Positions 22,191 through 35,000 of a stretch of DNA of 59,298 nt are shown here, in pieces. How positions within the stretch are numbered: the first letter of the stretch is position 1; each line of letters starts with the position of its first letter. The DNA comes from Zygnema cylindricum (lineage: Eukaryota > Streptophyta > Zygnematophyceae > Zygnematales > Zygnemataceae), in the NCBI GenBank assembly GCA_037447655.1, contig JBBHKE010003222.1:72557-131854 (forward strand), read 5' to 3'. The translations under genes were made by a program, and so were the position numbers. Below the pieces are notes generated by a model. The model was not told the origin of the DNA. It did not search any database and saw only the letters and a list, made by a program, of their open reading frames with translations.

Positions 22191-23345
22191 GAATTGTCCG
22201 ATACGCAGCACTTGTAATTATAGTATCGAAGTTTTACCCTAGTTTTATAGCGAAACATAAAAATTGTACAATTTTTGGATTAGAATAAGGGCACTTTCCC
22301 ATGTAACCGAAACTTTAATCTTGTAACTTTGTTTCTAGCGAAGATTCTCCGTACAAATTTCAGAGCATTCCGATGTAATCGCAAATAACTTGTTACTTCA
22401 AAAAGTGACAAGCGTAGACGTGTACAAAAAGTGTGACACATAAACGGTACACAAAATGTTGCGAAACTTCCACTCAATTTCGATTTCACACGTCCACCCG
22501 CACGTTGAACAGTTTATGTCAATTCGCAATATCTGCAAGCCACATTGTCGACGTGGAGGTATTGCATCTGTTTAGGGTTTGTGACATTGTGACGTCACGC
22601 GCGTCATGCTCAACTATGACAGCGCCCACGTCACAATTTCTAAAACTTTCCGCCATGATTTTCCGATTGTTGTTTTTTGTCTTTTCCTCCTCTACTTGCC
22701 ATCAAAATACGCTCAAAGATAGTCAAAAGAAATCTTTTCCATAGATCTTTCATTTGATACCTTTCTTGCGTTTTTTCATTGCAAGAATTGTGAGATATGA
22801 GAACATTACAAGTGCGAATACGTGTTCCTATTTGTTTATCGAAAATCCCTAATTTTAAAACACATCGCCCCTGTATTTTAAAGATAAGGTTGAAGATGAC
22901 GTTTTTTGTCGTCGAAGTGGGTCGAAAAACACAAGACGACAACGTGTAGTACATTTTAAATTCGATGATGACGCAAAATGTACTTCTCTTTTTTTCTATT
23001 TTATTGTACGGTTGAAACTTACGCGGTACGGCTCTAAGTTTTACAGGAAAACGACAGGAAAAAACCCTTACTTATGCACATAGAGACGCACCCTTATCCG
23101 CCGTTCAAGTCCCGACAGCTAACAGTTTCCAGAATGTTCGGAATAGAAAATCGCCGTTAAGCAGTCGCATAGGAAGTGATCGATTCGATGATTAATTCCT
23201 GTCCGCGCCAAATTATCAGTACAATGGAATTTGTACTTCACAGTTTCCAGCCATTTGTATCGTTTGAAAGAAAAGTACGAACTTTAAAGTGAAGTACGGC
23301 AATGCTAAGAAAATTAAAAGTTGTAAAGCTCGTAGTGTGAAAAGC

Positions 23346-24831
23346 AGTGTTGGGTATCGGGTAATTTCATATCGCGATAAATTCGATATTCGATATATCG
23401 AATATCGATCGAGCAAACTTCTCGATATATCGTACCGAGACCAACAAAAATTATCGCGATATATAGTATTTTTAAAATTTAATATTTTATATAAGGGTGA
23501 ACTTCCATTAGAGGAAAAGTGGGGTTGTTTACTGGATGTCGTACGATTTCGTACAGATTCGTACCATTCTTTTTTTTTGTCAGACGAAACATGACGAAAC
23601 ATGTATACTGGATGGCTCCAATATTATAGGCGTAAATGTCGACCGTTGGATTTTTCACTTTTTTAGATTCGCGAAGCAATCACGCACATCGTCCAGTGTG
23701 AAGAGACTCTCCTCGGGAGGAGAGTTTCTTCACACTGGTCGCGTACCATTGGTACACGTGAAAATTAGAAAAAAAATCCACCACGAACAGGCAATGTGAA
23801 TCGAACACGTCGTACACGCCATGTGCCTTCCGCCACGGTGTATGAAGGTCGACCGAAATATCTTCGCACGCTCCTTCTGACATCCGCTGACCTTAAAAGT
23901 TTGCGGCGCCTTTTTGACATTCCGTTCCGAAATTTTGATTTTCAATTTCAAAATTAAAATCTGGTCGCAAAATTTTTGTACGAGTCATTAACTACCTCCA
24001 CTCGTACAAATATTACGTACAGATTTTCAACTTGAATAATATTTATAGATTTTAAGAATCTGAAAACTAACCTACGTGGCGCCAATCATAATTGAGAAAC
24101 GACGTCTACTGGCACGACATAATGGAAGGTCGTGCCAGTAAACACTAGAAATAGACGTATCCGCATGTTTACTGGGACTGCCTAATGGAGAACAGGCCTA
24201 ATATGTTATTCTAGCGATGAAGACAATTTGTTTAATACGCGACGTACGACATGGTTTTCGTTCCGTGACTTAAAGGTAGACGTCGCAAAATGTAACCGAC
24301 AAAAAAGTCATAATTTCGTAATTCATATTATTACTTATTTAGTACGTATAGATTTCACATACGAAAAGGTCACACTAATTAAGTCAAAGTATAATCTGAA
24401 GTTCTTTTCATGCTTTCAGGCAGGAATACCTACCCATCTGCAAGCATTTTTGCAGGAATCTACCAATCTATTACAGCTTATCCATTTCCAGCGACTAATA
24501 TTATATAAAGGTTACACTTTTAGTTTTCTCTATGGATTCCCAAGGGATGGGAGTTAGCATGGGAGGTGAAGAGGATAATGACACTTAAATGCTTCCGGAT
24601 ATTTACTGCCAGCTGCAACATCATTAGTTTTAGCAGCAGAAGCAAAAATAGTTATAATTTTTTGTTTAAAAAAGCCTCGATATATCGACAATACGATATA
24701 TCAGCGAATATATCGACGATATATCATGATATTTAGCTTTTCGATATATCGAAGCAATATATCGATTATCGGGTACCTGAAATTCATTATATATCGAATA
24801 TCGACAAATGGTCCTCGATACCCAACACTAC
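23346..24831. mobile_element. hAT-like DNA transposon relic with palindrome arrays
   Basis: Terminal inverted repeats AGTGTTGGGTATCG (23347 onward) and CGATACCCAACACT (ending 24829). An 8-bp direct repeat TGAAAAAG lies on both sides (23338-23345 and 24832-24839, one spare base at the right junction), the duplication length typical of hAT. Both subterminal zones are packed with CGATATATCG-type palindromes. A decayed hAT C-terminal phrase is readable at 24603-24653 (LLPAATSLVLAAEAKIV), but no intact transposase. It contains two strong internal hairpins (23693-23738 and 24107-24140). Confidence 0.7.
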
Positions 24832-25502
24832 TGAAAAAGGTCGAGCTTTGCGTTTCTATGTTGATTTTGACGAAGTTCAATGTGGTGGAAAACCGCGATT
24901 TAAACGTGATCTTGCGTCCATGAAACTCCGTTTTGCTTACGAGAATCGAAAATTTAACATTAAGTACGACCGAAACAGTATTTTGTTAAAATTGTACGAG
25001 ATAACAAGATGAACGATCTATAATTCTATTAAACGTTCATGCTGCAGTTTTAGCAGGTAAACATTGAAATTTCAAATGCAATATGTGGATTTAGCACAAT
25101 GTACCTAATTAAAATTGCTTATTCTCCATCGATACCTAATAAGCTTTGCTACTTTTTTGCTACATGGACGCCATCACTAGAGTAGTTAATGTACCCAGTA
25201 CGAACTTTAGTCTTTAAAAATTGCATAAGATCTAAACTGATGGTTACTTCCGCTCAAATTAATACATATTTTTGGAGGCTCGGTCTGCCATCTTCACTAC
25301 AGATAGCGGAGCACTATGGCTACTATGCATATCGCATTGGATAAACCTATATCCATCGTTGAGATGTACTAAATTGATGTATATAAAAATCGATAATGTA
25401 TTTCCACCCAATGTTCCCATACCATGCCGATGCAATGCGTTACTGTGCTAATTGATATATGCGTGTTCGATGCAATGTCGATACGATAAATTTTGTATGG
25501 TT

Positions 25503-26390
25503 ATGAGAGAGGGAGGGAGGGAGGGAGGGAGGGAGGGAGACAGGGAGCGGAGGAGGGAATGGGAACGAGGGAAGGGGGACGGAGGTAAGAGGGGAGGAAG
25601 GAAGGGAGAGAGAGAGAGGGAGGGAGAGAGACAGGGAGGGAAAGAAGGAGGGAGGGAGATATGGGTAGAGGAAAAGCGATGTTCCCTCTACCCCTCTTCC
25701 TTTTATTCGTCGATGAAGATTTTAGTTGATGTTGGTAAAAAAGGGGAGGGGAGGGATGGGAAGGCATACGAAGAAAAAAAGGAGGGAGGGAAAGAGGTAG
25801 GGGGAGACAAAAGGGGGGAGAGAGGGAGGGAGGGAGACATAGAGCGGAGAAGGGAAGCAAGGAGGTTTGGGAGGGCCACCAATACGCATATTATTTTTAT
25901 AGTTGGCAAAGATGGAGGAGGGAGGGAGTGAGGAAAATGGGAACGAGGGTGGGAAGGGGGGAAGTGAGGGAGGAAAGGGGGGAGTTAGAGACGAGAGAGG
26001 GTGGAGAGGAGGTTGGGAAGGATAGAGAGAGGGAGGGAGCTAGTCGCTCCTCCCTCCATTCCTCCCCCCTTCTATCCCCTCTCCACTCCCCTCTCAACCC
26101 GTCATTTCCGTAAACTTATATTCTAAACCTAAATACTCAAACCCATAATATGAGAGGGTGTTGGACAGGGGTGGGAAGATGAGAGGGGAGGGATGCGGGA
26201 GGGAGAAAAGGGGGGGAGGGAGTGAGGGAAAATCGGGGAAGAGATTTCCTTCTCTCTCCCACTCTCTCGCTCCCTCCCCCTCCCTCTTCTCCTCTCCTTT
26301 TATCTTCCCCGTTCCCATTCCTTCTCGTTCTCCCTTTCCTCTCCATTTCCCCTCCTTTTTTTTCCTTTCTCCTCTCCCCTCCTATCGCTC
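25503..26390. repeat. Purine/pyrimidine tract with strand switches
   Basis: Starts as tandem GGGA (25505-25540) and stays almost pure purine on the plus strand through ~26040, apart from a break near 25680-25740. It flips to pyrimidine (26046-26098), returns to purine (26150-26245), and flips again to pyrimidine (26246-26390). Long Gly/Arg/Glu or Ser/Pro/Leu open frames are compositional. Confidence 0.85.
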
Positions 26391-26840
26391 GTGGTTCGGG
26401 TCTTAAGCGCAAGGTTTTTGGTCTTAGGATTTCCTCGTTTGCACATGTGGGGAAGACTTTACGATGTACACTGACCAAATATTGAAACATAAGAATCGGA
26501 CTGAAACATCGCATCGTATTATTATAAAATCATAACATTGAGAATTTGAAAATATTGCATCGTTCTTTGCATCATTGCTACGTAGTGGCTGCATCATAGG
26601 ACACCCGGCTAATCGAGTACTATCGATGCTATAATTATCAATAACTATGGGAAAGCGAATAAACACGTCGGACAAGCGATGCTTACATTAAGGGACAGAT
26701 ATGACACTTTGACACTATCTCAATGTATATTTTAGAGTATATTACCTATCGGGTCATTTTATTACTAATAAAATTCGTGAGAGAAATGCATGTCAATTAT
26801 CTACAAATTTGTGTTCGATGTACTACGCTACAATACAATG

Positions 26841-27015
26841 ATACACCATCTATCGCTATTAAAGTTAGTGAATTGTTAACGTTGACAATAACATGTTGTC
26901 ATCAACATTGACTACACAAGACTACGTTTTCCAACGTGGCTTGTTGTAGGCCACTTACAATAGTGGTATTAACACCACTGTGGTTTACGATTTCGGGTCA
27001 GAAAAACATCACCTG
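26841..27015. repeat. Dispersed short repeat, copy 1
   Basis: Starts ATACACCATCTATCGCTATT and ends near GATTTCGGGTCAGAAAAACATCACCTG. Both ends match 30099-30241 (GTACACCACCTATTGCTATT ... GATTTCGGGTCAAAAATTCACCACCTG). Probably related to the CTACACCGTG MITEs at one end only. Confidence 0.5.
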
Positions 27016-27597
27016 GAATTAGATGGATTACAATAGCGATGGGCGGACTGTACATTTTGAATCGATTGCCCGTTAAATCGGTTAAAACCGCTGGAAAGTC
27101 GTTTTGTATGATCTGTCTGACCTAAAAATCAGCCAAATAAAAACATGTAGCATCACCCTGAACTCGTTCAGATTTGAAAAAAATAGCCGTTGCGATTTCC
27201 ACACATTGTGTGGCACTCTTTTCCGGCCTTCCGTTCATCACTTTCATGCCAACGGTATTCCCGTCAGCGTCATGAAATCGTCAGAAAACCTGAAAAAGAT
27301 GACGTTCTGCCCTTAAAAAGTACAGAAATAAGAGTACAGAAAGTTTAAAATGCTACAAGAAGTACGGCTTTATGACATTCGTGATGTACTTTATGAACCA
27401 TTCGTATTTTATCTTCCGCGGATATCCTTGCAGTGCATTCTTACGGAATCACCAGTTTTGAATCACTTGCAGTAGGATGTCTGCGTTTGCTGGAAAGTGT
27501 GAAGGATCTGGTCTCCGCTTCTATTGCTTTCTTACAGCTGCGAAGGCGCCCAGCTGTCGGTTTTTTGAGCAATTCAGTGTAAATCAATATCACTAGA

Positions 27598-30500
27598 ATG
27601 GATCCTCTGATGATTAGAGAGGATGCCCTTACAGTTATTCAAAAGAGATTAAGTGCTGCGTTGCAGGAGTTTGGTGACGAGGCTGTAAAGAAGGAGAACA
27701 AACTTGCAGAAGTTGAAGACGTTGAGAAAAAGAGGACATCGGAAAATATCGCTAAGAGGTTAAAGCTCATGGAGAAAATTACAATTGAGCAGATTAAGGC
27801 AGGAGCAGTGGTGGTGGAGAGCTCACAAAGGAATCCAGATGTTAGGATAAAAATACATCCGTTAGGAAAAGTTGATGAAAATAATCCGATGGCGATTTCT
27901 GATCATCATCTTGTTCAATCTTCAGGTGAGTAATATACTGTTTGTGAAGGGCGAGACAATATGGGCCCATGGGCTGTAGCTTCTGAGGTCATAGAACATG
28001 CTTTTTTCTGTCAACATTACAGTTAACCTCGTAGGAACTATTGGGGTTCACTTCTAAATTCAAATGTGAGAATGAACTGAGAATGATTGTCAGCTATATT
28101 ACACGACAGAGAATGTATGAGAAGCTTTAGCAATGTTTAGGAAGATCGACGCTCGCGGTAATTCTCAATCAATTTTCAATGAAGCAACAAGGAGTGGACA
28201 AGGACGAATACCTATTTTTTTTAGTAAATCTCCTGCAGGTTTTAGCAAAAACTAAGCAAACAAATTAGAAATTCATGCAGTAGCTTGCACTTCACGATCC
28301 ATACATATTCTTGTCCGTTCTTCAAGACTAGGGCAATTTCTGGTGAACATGCAGTTCCACTTTTTTTAATTGCTGTGCAAAGTAGCCGTAGTATTAATGA
28401 CGGAAGTCAAAGTGTTTAGATAACATATTTCCATTAGGACCAACCTTTTTTTAAAGCAGTGCACTACACCTTGAATCGTTATTAGCGTATAAAAATTATT
28501 AGTGTAAAGAAAAAATTAGCGTCATTCATTTTAATTTAGTGCCAGGAGACGTGGCAAATTATGGTCCACGTCCTTAAATAGCGTAATTAATTATATTTAA
28601 GGTATCAATGTCAAAATTTTGGGGTGCCGATATAGCGTACATAAGGCTAATAACGATTCACGGTGTAGCTCTCGAGCCTTTTATCTTTTTTGCTAGCATT
28701 GGTTGTCAGTGTGATTGCAGGAAGGGAAGGCGGAACTAGACTTTACTGTTACCCTGTTCAGGTGAAGAGGTTTGAATAGGTTTTGACGCAATTATTCATG
28801 TGGTAGTTGCCTGTATCTTATTGAAGGGCCCACGTACGAGTGGCTGAACCTGCTGTAATTCCAGAAGACGCATTGACATGAAAGTGCGAGAGACAATGTT
28901 CTACAAGTTAAATTGTCCCTCATTCGTTGAATCAAACGAATGTATTCTCTTTTTGCAATAAATAAGTCAGTGTTTCTGACATGACAAAAAAACATGGAAT
29001 CTTATCATTGTTCACATAGAAGAGCTAGAAGACGATCTCCTTTGCCGCTGGTCGCATGCTTATAGAGTGTCTGCTGGTCATCATACTACTCATCCGGATC
29101 AATCTTTGCTTCCCCTTTTGGTTGCTACTCATGCGTGTATATACCTCTGAGTCTGCACAACGATGCACGTAACCCTAAGATTTACAGTGTATCTGTTGCT
29201 GCCCTGTACCCAGATTCAGAGGAAGCCGCCTTGAGACAAGAAGTAGACAAGCTACAAGCGGAGGTCAATTTGTTGTCAGTCAAAGTTGCAGAACGCAGGC
29301 AAACAGCCAGGAAGGAATTTCTCAATCTAGCTCAAGAGGCAGTTCAACAACAAAGGCCAATTCCACTTGGATATCTGACGGCATGTGATATAGATGGAGA
29401 TTCTCAGCCAGGTATGCTCGTCAACTCCAATAAGATTCGCCAAATTGGATCATCAAGATTCTTTAGCAAAGCAGTTGATTGTATGCTCAAGGAAATGTTG
29501 CCCAGGTTTTGGGATTTACGGAGTTACATAAGTGACTTCCTGAGAGCCCTTGCTCTTTGGTTGCCTATCATTAGTTGTGGTCGAGTCAAATGTAGGGCAT
29601 CTCAGAAAGCTAAATAGTCAACATATCCACTGCCGTTCTGATCATAGTCGAGGTACTGTTATCTTAACAGATAACAAATAACAGAATGGAAAGGTGAATT
29701 GTGGTTAACAGAATGTATTTTTGGGTTAAAGCCCAGGTGCCCCTGATGTCCGATCAGACAAGTTTGCTACAGGAGTGTCAGTAGATTCTATCGGTGTACA
29801 TGTTGCCTTTTTAACTAATACGGTCGCCCATCAAATATTCAAAGTCTTTAGGCGAAAAGGTTTATATTTGAAAGAACCAAAAAACATCAGCCTGTATATA
29901 TGAGTGTAACCCTCGGGCCGTTTGTTCTGTGTTTTCACCCTTGAGCATTTTTAAGATTTTACTTTTCCCAAACATTTCTGAGCCAACAGATTACGTGTAG
30001 AGCAATGGATTGGGGAATTTCAAACCATATTTTGTTTGTGTGTATTTGTAATTTCCCTCAGCAAATTTGTAGTGGAAAAATTCCGTGATTACACTTATGT
30101 ACACCACCTATTGCTATTAGCATTCTCTATTATAATTAATCATACTAAATTATGTTTTGCATGTGGCTCAATATGGACCACTTTACTAAATAGTGTTTTT
30201 GAACTCTATTTCATGATTTCGGGTCAAAAATTCACCACCTGAAACTAGAGTGATCAACTCTAATATTCACGGGTGTGCACTTTTCTGTAGGTTGGTCGGA
30301 ACTGCCTCGCAAACTTTCAACTGGCGATTTTAGTCAAATGTTTGCTGATTGCTAAACTGCACTGTCAGATGTGCTGTTTTGTCATTTTGTCAGTTATTTG
30401 TGAACTACTCACTATCAACTACTGTCGGCAGAATATGCAACTTACAGTTTTTCACTTGATTGGCCATGTTATTATTGCAGATAAATGTGCTGACAAGAAA

Positions 30501-30671
30501 ATTGAGGATCGACTTGCCTCCTTTGGGCCCAAATTTTTTTCCCTCCTCGAGCGTGTCAATAGTGCTCTGAATAGGTTGGGTCGGGTACTTGAAGTCGTGG
30601 AAAGTCGGCAAGGAAAGCCTCAACTTATTGAAGAAGTTTTTGTCGAACACCTGCAGGAAAATTTGCCCTGA
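27598..30671 (+). CDS. Unrecognised coiled-coil protein, 4 exons
   Basis: Model: 27598-27925, 29020-29076, 29214-29411, 30481-30671. It gives 774 nt and a 257-residue protein, with splice phases closing at every junction. The exon 2 donor (CTG|GTCATC) is the weakest. The N-terminal exon (MDPLMIREDALTVIQKRL...) and exon 3 (SEEAALRQEVDKLQAEVNLL) are Glu/Lys/Leu-rich with heptad spacing, so an extended coiled coil is likely. Exon 2 includes ELEDDLLCRW, and the C-terminus ends VEHLQENLP. I do not recognise the family. Size and all-helical character would suit a small structural subunit such as a kinetochore MIND-complex protein (NSL1-like), but that is speculation. Introns 1 and 3 carry transposon remnants. 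It converges on the MYND gene. Confidence 0.7.
28464..28668. mobile_element. MITE, CTACACCGTG family (in intron 1)
   Basis: Left end CTACACCTTGAATCGTTATTAGCG; right end GGCTAATAACGATTCACGGTGTAG. It is 205 bp, with clean inverted ends of about 24 bp. It lies in intron 1 of the coiled-coil gene. Confidence 0.8.
30099..30241. repeat. Dispersed short repeat, copy 2 (in intron 3)
   Basis: Matches the copy at 26841-27015 at both ends. It lies in intron 3 of the coiled-coil gene. Confidence 0.5.
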
Positions 30672-32061
30672 CTTTCAAAGCTCCATTCCAATTGGTCTTC
30701 AGAAGTAGTGTATTTATTTAGTAGTGGTATGTGCCTCCCTAGATTTTGAAATTATAACGATGGTTCTGAAATGGAGCCATCAACCGGTAGTCAAAAAGAT
30801 GCAAGTTAAGGCTGAATAAGATGAAAACAGCTCTCTAGGCTGATTATCATGTTTTATTATAATAAAACCAGAGGCTGTGAGTGCTACCGACAGGAGCGAG
30901 TACTGGAGACAAGCAAGATATTTTCGTCACTAAGTCCACTGAAGAAGTCGATGACAGTACTGTCAAGTTTGACGACAAGGCCTAAGGTCGACAAGAGTCA
31001 ACTAGTACACTTCATGTTAAAATCCTTCCATCCTTGTTTCTTTCTCGGAGAATGTAGATGCGGGTGTAAGGGATAACGGGTTGCGTGTTTCATTAATGCT
31101 GCTGAATGGAAGGACCATATATAGATCTTGTACCTTCTATTCATTTTTATAAAAATGGTTGTGATCTTTTTTTCAATGATACATATCACATATTAGATTT
31201 TGTACCTCCGACTCATTTTTGTAAGAATACTTCAGTGGTTTTTATATATGATGATTAAAAATTATGTGTCACAACATGTAGAAACAAAGTGGCCAAACAA
31301 TGTAATCATTGCTAGCCATGTGAATATGGCATGTCTGGCTTGCAAATGTTTGGAGACAACACATAAATTGTGGATTGGACACGAGTTGAATAATGATGGA
31401 GTTTACAGGAGCAGAAAGGCTAACAAAATCTTTTATTGACATCACCATGTAAACAGACAAGAAGAAAACCATAATAGTTGTAGATGTAAAGAAGAGAGAC
31501 GCGCATCAAAATTAGGAAATAAGTGAGAAAATTCATCTGACATCCCCCTTATCTTGAGTGTTTAACTGTCCACTTGTCTAGGCACCTCATAAAGGGGAGA
31601 GACGGGTCCGGGCATCCCATGTTTGATGAACACAATCTATCTCTTTCGATGGAAAGACAATTTTATCCTATTGAAACAACCTAAGTTGCAAATAAAAACC
31701 CACGCAGTAAGAGTTTTACAACTGTGAAAATCCCTCACTCTCTTATCCTGGTGATAGTTTATATTCAACGATGATACGAATTCTCAACTTCTCATACTAT
31801 TTTCGGTGTACGAATACACAGGAATATTCCTAAACAGCGAATAAATGACATGACAGGGAGGAGAAAGCATCCAGGAATTTCTATATACACAATTTAACAA
31901 AGAAAGAACACACTCCTGTCACACAAGTATTTGTCTAGGCAAATAAACCTTGTAGAATCTTGCCAAAACTCCATTTGAGTAAACGAAAACCATCAACCTT
32001 TCAGCCTTCATTCACAAAAAAATGACAGTTTCCTTAACAAATCTTGAGTAAACACAGTCCG
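30672..32061. other. Convergent intergenic spacer
   Basis: Between the stop codons of the coiled-coil gene and the MYND gene. It should contain both 3' UTRs and poly(A) sites. I see nothing else identifiable. Confidence 0.5.
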
Positions 32062-35000
32062 TTACTGTTTTGCAGCAACACGGGAAGTTACACCTGCTTT
32101 ACATTCTACTTTATGGGATTTCCAATGCTGTCGCTGACATTCCCGACCACAATATGCTGCTATCTCACAGCGTTCACACCTGCAGTAAAGAGATGGCAGT
32201 GCCAAAATTAGTTTGAGCTGTCTGTAATTCAGATGAATACCGACACGTAAAACTCCCATTTGAGCTTACTTTTTAACAAAATACCACGGTTCAGAATACG
32301 TAGAAAGGAAAGGTCAGAACCAGATACAAACAATTTCAACAAAAAACCACCCTGATCCAAAATAGTTACCATACTGATGCAAAAATATGTTGCTTGAGTT
32401 ACCATACTGATGCAAAAATATGCTGTACAAGCAACAGAGACTGCAAAATACTTAACCATTTGGGCATTCCACTATCAAGTAATATCAGACTCGCACGCAC
32501 TCATGACCTCAATTAATCAACCACTTAAAATGTATTAGGTCCAAAATGATGCAAATAGTGAATGTTATTTTGAGTTGCAAAGTTAGGCTTAAATACAGGG
32601 CAGTGGCACCTGGATGCATTCTTTGAACAAAAACTTCACCATCAATCGCTATTAGCGTTAAAAACACTAATTCCGTCCCGGTTTTTCTTGTCTTCTCAAC
32701 ACAAAATAGCATTATTAATACTAAATGTTTTTCTCTTTTCGCTAATTCTGTTGGCGGTTCACAGTTGTCCTTGTCATTTGGGCCAGAAATAAAATATTAA
32801 CACTAAAACAGTCCTCATACTAATTACTTCTTAAAGCTAATAGCGATTCACGGTGTAGTGAACAGAGAACCTTAAAAAAGGCAAATTAGGAGCCACAGAT
32901 AACCGGTTATGGGAGCGGTGCAATGTTATGGAAAGTTATCACCAAAACGTAGCACAAAATGATTTATCGCAAAAACAACAAAACTAACAAAATGAAGAAA
33001 TTTTGAGCTCGCCTGATAATGTGGGGATGCGACATTTGAAAATTTCAGGACAGCTAGAAATTCGAAAATGCCGCAGGTGGCAAAACATTTATGCGAATAA
33101 TTTGGTTTATAATAAAAAGAGCAAAACCTTACACCTGCTACAGGATTGAAGGCTTTTTTTGACAAAAAATTGCTGCCTCATAGTCTGCCCTATCATCAGC
33201 AAGTTCTCCTTCCAGGAAGTCCATACCTGGCTGTTATCGATCATTCATTCATCTATAGGTCATTATCAGACTTATGGAACATAACACGACAAACATCAGA
33301 ACCTTGGAACGATCAAAATATATACATATACACACACACACACACACATATGGTAATCGCTATTGTTGTGTATCGGCAAGGTTTCACCGATAATCGATAT
33401 GTACCTTTTTTTGACTTGCCGATAATCGATATATTGGCACGATATATCGAAACGGGTGTTATCGCCGATAAAAAACCGATATCATCGCGATAACACGGGT
33501 ACCGATAACTGTACGGTTATTACCGAACAGTTGTACGTATTATTCCGTCGACTGAACGGCCGTTACTCCGTTACACATAGTACGGAACAGATTGCTACAC
33601 GTGGCATGCCACGCTATATACAGTGAAAAATATAATACAGTATATTATAAAGTACTATTATATAGTGTACTATTTTTTTCTACTTATCGCCGATAAGGAA
33701 TTTGTTGGTCTCGGAGCGATATATCGGGATCCCTGACCGTTCGATAACCGATAACTATTGATATCGGTGTTATCGCGATAAATTTCTTGCCGATACACAA
33801 GACTAGTAATCGCTATCACCGATCATTAGGTTTGCCAATATGAATCACTAATAATAAATCTTAATCACTGGAAACAATCAACAATTATCATGAAACAAAC
33901 ATCATGTAAGTACCTTTTCTACATAACGTAGTTTTCTACATACACACCTTTTCACTGAAGCCTTCCTACAGAATTAATTAACAAAAAAGCGCAAGTTTGT
34001 AAAATTGACATCTTACAATTTCCATTGCCTCGGGCGCTGCTCCGCTTTGCCACATCTTGGAAATGCACATTTCAGAGGAACCCAATCGGGGGTACTTTTG
34101 GCGGCCTTGTGACCCGATTTTTGCGATCCCTTGCGGTCCCCTCCATTATGTGTCCCTGAACCACCCACCTCAACGGATGCTTATACAGTTTTTTTCCCCT
34201 CACTTGAGATTTCACTCTCTTTTCTCTTGTTTGTAGAGCGTCTCTTTGAGCTGCCTTTGAGATAGGAAGCATAGCTAAATTTCTCCTGATCATATTACAC
34301 GAGCTTTGATCTGTATTGGCATTCAAAATATCCACCACAATGATGACAATGGGAACCTAAGTTATCAGAGCCCTACAGACTAAGTCATGCACTTGCATGA
34401 GCATTTTAAGCGAGCCTCCTGCAATTGAAAATTCTAAAAGGATCATGTAGGGCTCATATAAGGATCATATACCTTAACAGTATGCCAGAAATTTGGGAAA
34501 GCGAGTCAGGAGCGAGTGACACAAAAAAAATGGGTAGAAAACTCTTACCACCTGTGGCCATTCGCAAAAAATCGAAGAAAGGGGCCGCTTTAGAGAAAGA
34601 CATAGAACTACTCGAATCTAAAGTGCCCCCCCCGAAGACTTGATGAAGCTTTTCCACCACAGCAGCTGGCAAACACTCTAAGAGAGCCTGTACGGAAAAT
34701 TTCATCCAGGTAAAAAACAATTACAAGAAAGTCTATAAAGTCTGAGTCTGTTTCATATTCTATACAAACACCACAATGATAGAATTCCCAGATATGCAGT
34801 ATCATCATCTTCCACAACAGGTCACAAGCAAAAAAGAAATTCACGTCAAAATCAGACTCTTTGGTCAGACAGAATGTAATCAGAAAAAAATCAATTGCAT
34901 CAGAATTCCATGAATGTTTTGTCAATGATAATCTAAGGTTAGAAAAGATTCACAAACACAAACCACAAACAAACAAAGAATGCCCGAACAAACGTCGAGA

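Larger units (their letters stand above)
19543..23345. other. Intergenic, AT-rich, no supported gene
   Basis: Between element B and the hAT-like element I find no intact coding region. Around 19.74-20.9 kb there are short plus-strand phrases faintly like degraded Ty3/gypsy polymerase, but stops in every frame make the call unsafe. A MITE (21788-22009) and a fragment shared with the 33.4-kb element (22142-22190) are listed separately. Bases near 22590 contain a TGACGTCACGCGCGTCA palindromic stretch of unknown meaning. Confidence 0.5.
24832..27597. other. Intergenic with low-complexity tract
   Basis: No gene is supported upstream of the coiled-coil gene. The stretch holds the purine/pyrimidine tract at 25503-26390 and a short dispersed repeat at 26841-27015. 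The promoter of the gene starting at 27598 should lie in the last few hundred bases, but I see no clear TATA box. Confidence 0.5.

Noticed and set aside
22590-22610. CRE-like TGACGTCA palindrome as a promoter
   Set aside because: No gene start or transcript signal is attached to it; a short palindrome alone is not enough.
25452-26514. Several open frames rich in Gly-Arg-Glu or Ser-Pro-Leu
   Set aside because: Pure purine or pyrimidine composition removes stop codons; no real protein signal.
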